From NCBI RefSeq assembly GCF_048544455.1, contig NC_133538.1, positions 1,712,658 through 1,776,657 of the forward strand: DNA of 64,000 bases, in the 5' to 3' direction. Both the position numbers and the translations under genes were made by a program. This DNA is from Silene latifolia. Lineage: Eukaryota > Streptophyta > Magnoliopsida > Caryophyllales > Caryophyllaceae. Below are positions 59,564 to 64,000 of this stretch, one piece after another; position 1 is the stretch's first letter, and every line of letters starts with the position of its first letter. Below the pieces are notes generated by a model, which saw only the letters and a list, made by a program, of their open reading frames with translations, did no database searches and was not told the origin of the DNA.

Positions 59564-59683
59564 AAAGAACACAACGTCCTCGTTGTGCCTCCAACTTGAC
59601 CGCAGCCAAGCCCAGAATCCTTCCCCGCTGGGTGTGTGACCCGGGTACTCCCGACCACGGGCTCACCACACGGTCGCAGGGTT

Positions 59684-59695
59684 GCTCTGATACCA
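59684..59695 (-). promoter_or_regulatory. Primer binding site (tRNA-iMet) of the chimeric unit
   Basis: The minus strand reads TGGTATCAGAGC, three bases inside the long LTR. Confidence 0.85.
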
Positions 59696-59698
59696 CTT

Positions 59699-62219
59699 TG
59701 TAACACCCCCATTTATTTAGGAGCCTTTAGCTAGATATTCCCAAATAAATAGGACTGTTACCATCTCGGTTTCCCGAGGTAGTGAATAACAAAGTACAAC
59801 AATACCAAAGTAATTTAAATTAAAACTTAGCGATCACATGTTTATTAAAAATGAATCAACTAAAACTTAATATAAAAATATTTACAACTCGCAGCGGAAA
59901 TAAATAAAGTGATATAATTAAACTATGTGATCTAGACTTCAACTATGGTCCATGTCGAGCTCTCATCCCATTGCTCCCAAGTCAGCTAATTTTTTGTACC
60001 TGTCAAATCTGCTCCCCATAAAACGGTTCACCGCAGGTGTTCACGAATACACAGTCAACCGCGAGGTTGAGTAGGAATAAAACTAAACAACAAGAACATA
60101 CAATTATCAATCCAATTCAATTCACTTTCATTGCACAACCCCCTGACAACGTGCTCCTTTCCTTTACTTAGCACAACTCCCTTAACAACGTGCTCACATT
60201 ACTTTGGTACCCCTCCCTTAGCAACGTACCGCCAATATGTAATAGTACCCCTCCCTCACAACGTACATATTACTATCTCCCAGTGTACAAACTCCCTCAA
60301 CAATGTACACTGACTGTCGCACAGCTTTACACATAAGTCACAATCACAACCAACATAATTCATCCTGTCAACATTATCAATATAAACAATTCCAATTTCA
60401 TCCACCGTGTCAATATTATTAAATACAACCAACACAAGACAATTTAATTCTCCTATTTCAACATATGAACAATTCCACTTTAACGTAAGTAATTCACCAT
60501 ACCAAATATAGATAATTAAAAGTCGAGTTGAGTAGGATTATCCCTACCTGGCAAGCAAGCACTCCAATTACGCAATCCAATAATTAAAGCGAACAAATCA
60601 GATTATAAACTCTTCACAATTTCCGTCACCTATATAATAATAACAATTACAACAATTATAATTACTAACTTTATTTATTCATTTATTTATTTATTCCTTT
60701 TAGTATACAAATTATTCAAACCAATTTATTTATTATAATTATTAAAGGTTTACGATTATTAAAACTCGATTCACTTATTATAAATTAATTAATTACGTCA
60801 ATTATAATCTCGTATAATATAATTCAAAAACCAACTAACTCACAACTAACTCATGTTAACCCATATACTAACTCCTATACACACACACACGAGAGACACG
60901 CTCACACCTAACAACAATGACACCTCGACAACCCACAAACACCAGACCATCCACAACCACCAGCCCAGCCACAACCACCAGACCCGACCTTCTCCCATGA
61001 CACCTCCACCCACCACCGTAACAACAATAGACAACAATCAGCAACAACACTACCAGGCCAATACCGATAACCCGTCACTATTCTACCCGGCTACCATTAA
61101 CACCACACGGCACCACCGTCACTACCCGACCTACCCACCACCAGCTTGCAACCCAGAGCATCTAACTCACCCCTAAACACCAACTAAACTGCCACTAGAA
61201 ACTCACAAACCCACGCCCTAAACCCCGCGAAAAATACCCCCTACTCTCCCCTGTTTCGCTAAATCCCGACCACCACGAACACCAACCACCACCAGCTACC
61301 CTACCAACACCCCCACCGTGGTCGAACCAATCCCCTGAAGCCAAACCAGCACAACCCAGGTCAAGTCAGTCCCGTTTATGGGTCCAATTACCCATCAAAA
61401 ACCTCACGACCAAAACCCGTAACCCCCCTGACCAGCTACCTTTAGGCGCCTGCCACCGCCACCCTAGGCCTTCCCAGACACCACCACTACACCCATTCCA
61501 ACCCTTACAACCCCACGAACTACCTCCTAAAGTTTGGTCTGATTCCGTCAAGGTTTGGGTCAGTTTCTAAGCGTCTTAAGATCGTCTGACATTCAGCGGT
61601 ATAAGAAAATAAAACAAGATTAGAAATTGTTACCTATTAATTAACGCTTGCTAATTCCGTCTCCAAAAGCTCCTCCTCTTAATTTGTGATTTATTTCTCA
61701 GATTTAATAGGGTATTTATAGGGTAGGATTATAGAGAATGCGAGGTCAATTAGGAAACTACATAATTTACCTTATTCTAATTAGTATAGGAATTATCATT
61801 ATTATAATTACCATTATATTATTATTATTATTATTATTTTTGTTTTTATTATATGTTAATCTTACCATAAATAGGATTTCCTCATACAATATTAACTAAT
61901 TTATTATTTGTCATAACTTTATAATTATTATTGATATAATTATTATTACCTTTATATATTATTATTCCCATATTATTTTATTATTAATTCCCAATATAAA
62001 TCCCGATTACACTTACACCAATTTAATAAATTTCGGTCCAATTACCAATGGCACACGGCCCAAGATCCACTTATAAGCTTAACCCAATTCCCGACTTAGA
62101 TTATTAATTTATTATTTAATTAACGTCATATTATAATTACTATTAGAAATGTCATTTAATCAATTATTAAATTACATAAATTACTTTCATAAATAGTTAT
62201 CAAAATACGGAGTATTACA
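59699..62219 (-). repeat. Long gypsy-type LTR of the chimeric unit
   Basis: 2521 bases with no credible gene; the His/Thr/Pro-rich frame at 60853 is low-complexity CCACCA text. It carries a hairpin array at 60133-60312 and shares the paired words CTGTCA and ACAGTCA (60001-60060) with the LARD LTR (6284-6320), suggesting a distant common layout. Confidence 0.65.
60133..60312. repeat. Five-unit hairpin array with compensatory arm changes
   Basis: Loops share CTCCCTYARCAA, but arms differ in pairs: GCAC/GTGC (60133), AGCAC/GTGCT (60170), GGTAC/GTACC (60206), GTAC/GTAC (60245) and CAGTGTACA/TGTACACTG (60281). Spacing is about 37-40 bases. Confidence 0.8.
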
Positions 62220-62976
62220 ACCCACCACAACACCATCACTACCAACCAATTTTGCAGCTGCCACCAGAGGACCGACGAGGCACCACTGTTCTCCGGGCAA
62301 TGGCTGGAGCTTGTCGGCGCACCGCGGAGGTGTCGACGTTGATGGAGCTGCCATATCATGGATTAACTTCACCAGTCAATTTTCCGACTTCTTCAGTTTC
62401 ATGAATTGTATTTTTCGGCTCTAAATTTTCCGATTTCTTCAACGGTAGAGTTAGTTTTCTGAAATCTTACTTCGTTTATTGTAGATCTCGTATTTCGATT
62501 GAATTTTGCAAAAAAAAAATACTAACAACGATAATCTGGGTATTTCCCAATTTGTAAAAATTTTGTGGTTTGATTGATTTTATTGGAAAATTGGTGGACA
62601 TTCAATTCAAGTTTGGTTTTTTACCTATTTGGGAAAGTTATTTTAGGGTTTTGATTGAATCTTTATTGTGAAACGGCTAGGAATTGATTGATTAATGTTG
62701 TTTTTCATATTTGTTTGAAACTGTTGTTGCTACTATGTTTTATTCGGAGTTATAAAATAGGATTTTCATTTATCTCTTAAACCAGGTTTGTAGCGTCAAG
62801 ATTTGTGGAGGAGAATATGCAATCGGGTATTCAACTCTGCAATACCGATGCCGTTGTGGTTAGTTTTTTTTTTCCTACGACTAATAAATTGTTGATTGAA
62901 ACTTAACTTCTAGAAATCAATAATCAATATTTGAGGTTTGCATATGAGAAAATTCAATAAAAAAAAAAACTATACT
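62220..62976. other. Unassigned DNA, possibly a gene edge
   Basis: 62220-62400 is more GC-rich than its surroundings and open in more than one frame on both strands. It is followed by A+T-rich, intron-like DNA and an exon-sized open stretch at about 62787-62855 bounded by AG and GT. No protein family recognised. Confidence 0.25.
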
Positions 62977-63080
62977 CCCAGATACACGTATCAATTCTCT
63001 AGATACAAAAATCGATTTGTGTATCCGGGAGTATTGATATGTGTATCTGAGATGCTAACATGTGTATCTAGAGTGGTTGT
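62977..63080. repeat. Imperfect palindrome of GATACAC/GTGTATC words
   Basis: Arms centred on about 63013 (AAAAATC then GATTTGTG) match over about 40 bases with several mismatches, followed by two further GTGTATCT units. Confidence 0.7.
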
Positions 63081-63794
63081 GGGGGGCAGGGTTTGTGTGG
63101 TGGTCAGGGGAAATAACAGTCGGTCTGTTGTACAGAATCATGTGAGAGCTTAGTTTGTGCAATGTTTAAACTACTTAGATTTGTCGATTTTCGTAGTTGG
63201 TAATTGATGCATTCGATTTAGATGTAGTAGTATTTTTGCTGTACCAAAGGTCAGATTTTAAGAACTTGCTGAAGTCATTTAACTGTTTAAGACAATGATA
63301 CAAGTCAGTCAATCCTACTACGGAGCTAAAGCTTTGTTGGGTGTTGAGTTCTCGTTGTAGTCAAGTTTCAACTGATGTGTATTCTTGTACTAGTCTTTTG
63401 TTTATTATATGATTAACTTGATGCAATAAAGAGTTACACTTTCATCGGAAGAAACTTCCTTGAATCTCTACAAATTTTTATAATTTTTGCCTTGTACACA
63501 GGTACCTCTATTTTGTAAATTAAGTTTTTTTCCGAAGTGAATTATTATTTGTTGGTGTCAACCATTTGATTTAGTTAAGATTGGATCCACTTAGGACCAT
63601 AAATTGAGCAAATTTTCTCCATGTAAAATGGTCATATTTGAAGTTGGCTAGATAAATTAGTCAGGTTATAGTAGCAAACATATCAGAAAACTCAAAAAAC
63701 ATATCATGTGACGCAAAAGTGTTATCTGCACCATCCGATTTACCTAGCGTTTGATATACTTCACATTGTCGATAGCAAAATGCAAATAACATCC
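63081..63794. other. Unassigned A+T-rich DNA between the two palindromes
   Basis: No domain, no long frame and no repeat recognised in about 700 bases. Confidence 0.5.
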
Positions 63795-63866
63795 CCGATA
63801 CACATGATATTACTACTAGATACACAAATCGATTTGTGTATCTAGTAGTAATACCATGTGTATCCG
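63795..63866. repeat. Near-perfect 72-bp palindrome with a perfect 40-bp core
   Basis: Core 63811-63850 has arm TACTACTAGATACACAAATC and its exact complement, with no spacer. Outer arms (ATACACATGATAT with ATACCATGTGTAT) continue with one mismatch and one extra base. Two more CATGTGTATC units follow to about 63900. Confidence 0.9.
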
Positions 63867-64000
63867 GTAGTTATACCATGTGTATCAGGTAGTAACACGT
63901 GTAGTTGATGTATCTAGTACATTTAAGACGACTTCTATAGTTTCTTTCTAGCCCTCTGAATCAAGTAAAGGCGTACTCTTGGGAAAGAATTACGAAGAAG

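Larger units (their letters stand above)
59349..62219 (-). mobile_element. Chimeric TRIM-like/LTR unit with two unlike LTRs
   Basis: On the minus strand: a 2.52-kb LTR (TGTAATACTCCG to GGGGGTGTTACA), a tRNA-iMet PBS three bases later, only about 120 bases of interior, a PPT, then a different short LTR-like sequence (TGTAACACCCCAG to GGTTGTTATA). The short interior is TRIM-sized, but the two LTRs are unrelated beyond their first dozen bases. I find no matching TSD. It could be a recombinant, or two elements abutting. Confidence 0.6.

Noticed and set aside
60853..61176. 107-aa His/Thr/Pro-rich plus-strand frame
   Set aside because: Low-complexity CAC/CCA text inside a long LTR, antisense to the element. 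No family.
62156..62372. Overlapping 61-67-aa minus-strand frames
   Set aside because: Begin or end within the LTR boundary at 62219; no domain. Kept only as part of an unassigned region.

Overview
Plant nuclear DNA, and almost entirely nested transposable elements. The pol domains are diagnostic (Ty1/copia, and the Ty3/gypsy Tat and Athila groups). Priming sites match plant tRNA-iMet, tRNA-Asp and the Tat/Ogre-type tRNA-Arg, and the DNA is A+T-rich. I see no convincing intact host gene. The host is a eudicot; Caryophyllales is a guess from the LTR styles and is not proven here.

Layout. The outermost unit is a minus-strand Tat element. Its start of reverse transcriptase, protease and gag lie at 1-3480 and run off the left edge. 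Its PBS is at 4501-4517, and its 5' LTR is torn into three pieces (4523-4662, 24151-25004, 55877-58147). Two insertions sit in that LTR. The first is a solo gypsy LTR (4663-24145, TSD AAATC), itself split by a coding-free LARD-like element with 3.4-kb LTRs (5990-15055, TSD TTAAC) and by copia A (15329-23967). The second is an Athila element (25005-55871, TSD TTAAT). Athila was hit three times: by copia A-prime, a sister of copia A in opposite orientation (27659-38526, TSD TGCCT); by a MITE-like element (40696-41128); and by copia B in its 3' LTR (45678-54434, TSD AGGAG). A mariner-like DNA transposon (35911-37992, TSD TA) sits inside the 5' LTR of copia A-prime. It is up to four insertions deep and carries an unfamiliar 199-aa gene next to a stub of transposase.

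Right of 58147 the target DNA is another Tat element (integrase end, 58620-59340). It is followed by a chimeric LTR/PBS/PPT/LTR unit (59349-62219) and by about 1.8 kb of unassigned DNA with two related large palindromes.

Nearly all retroelement genes are broken by stops and frameshifts, so nothing here looks autonomous now. The most unusual theme is structural. Four different LTR families in this one window each carry an array of short hairpins, some with paired changes in the two arms, as if the fold rather than the sequence were kept.

All boundaries were read by eye from repeat ends, TSDs, PBS and PPT motifs. No database search was possible, and identities are rough visual estimates.
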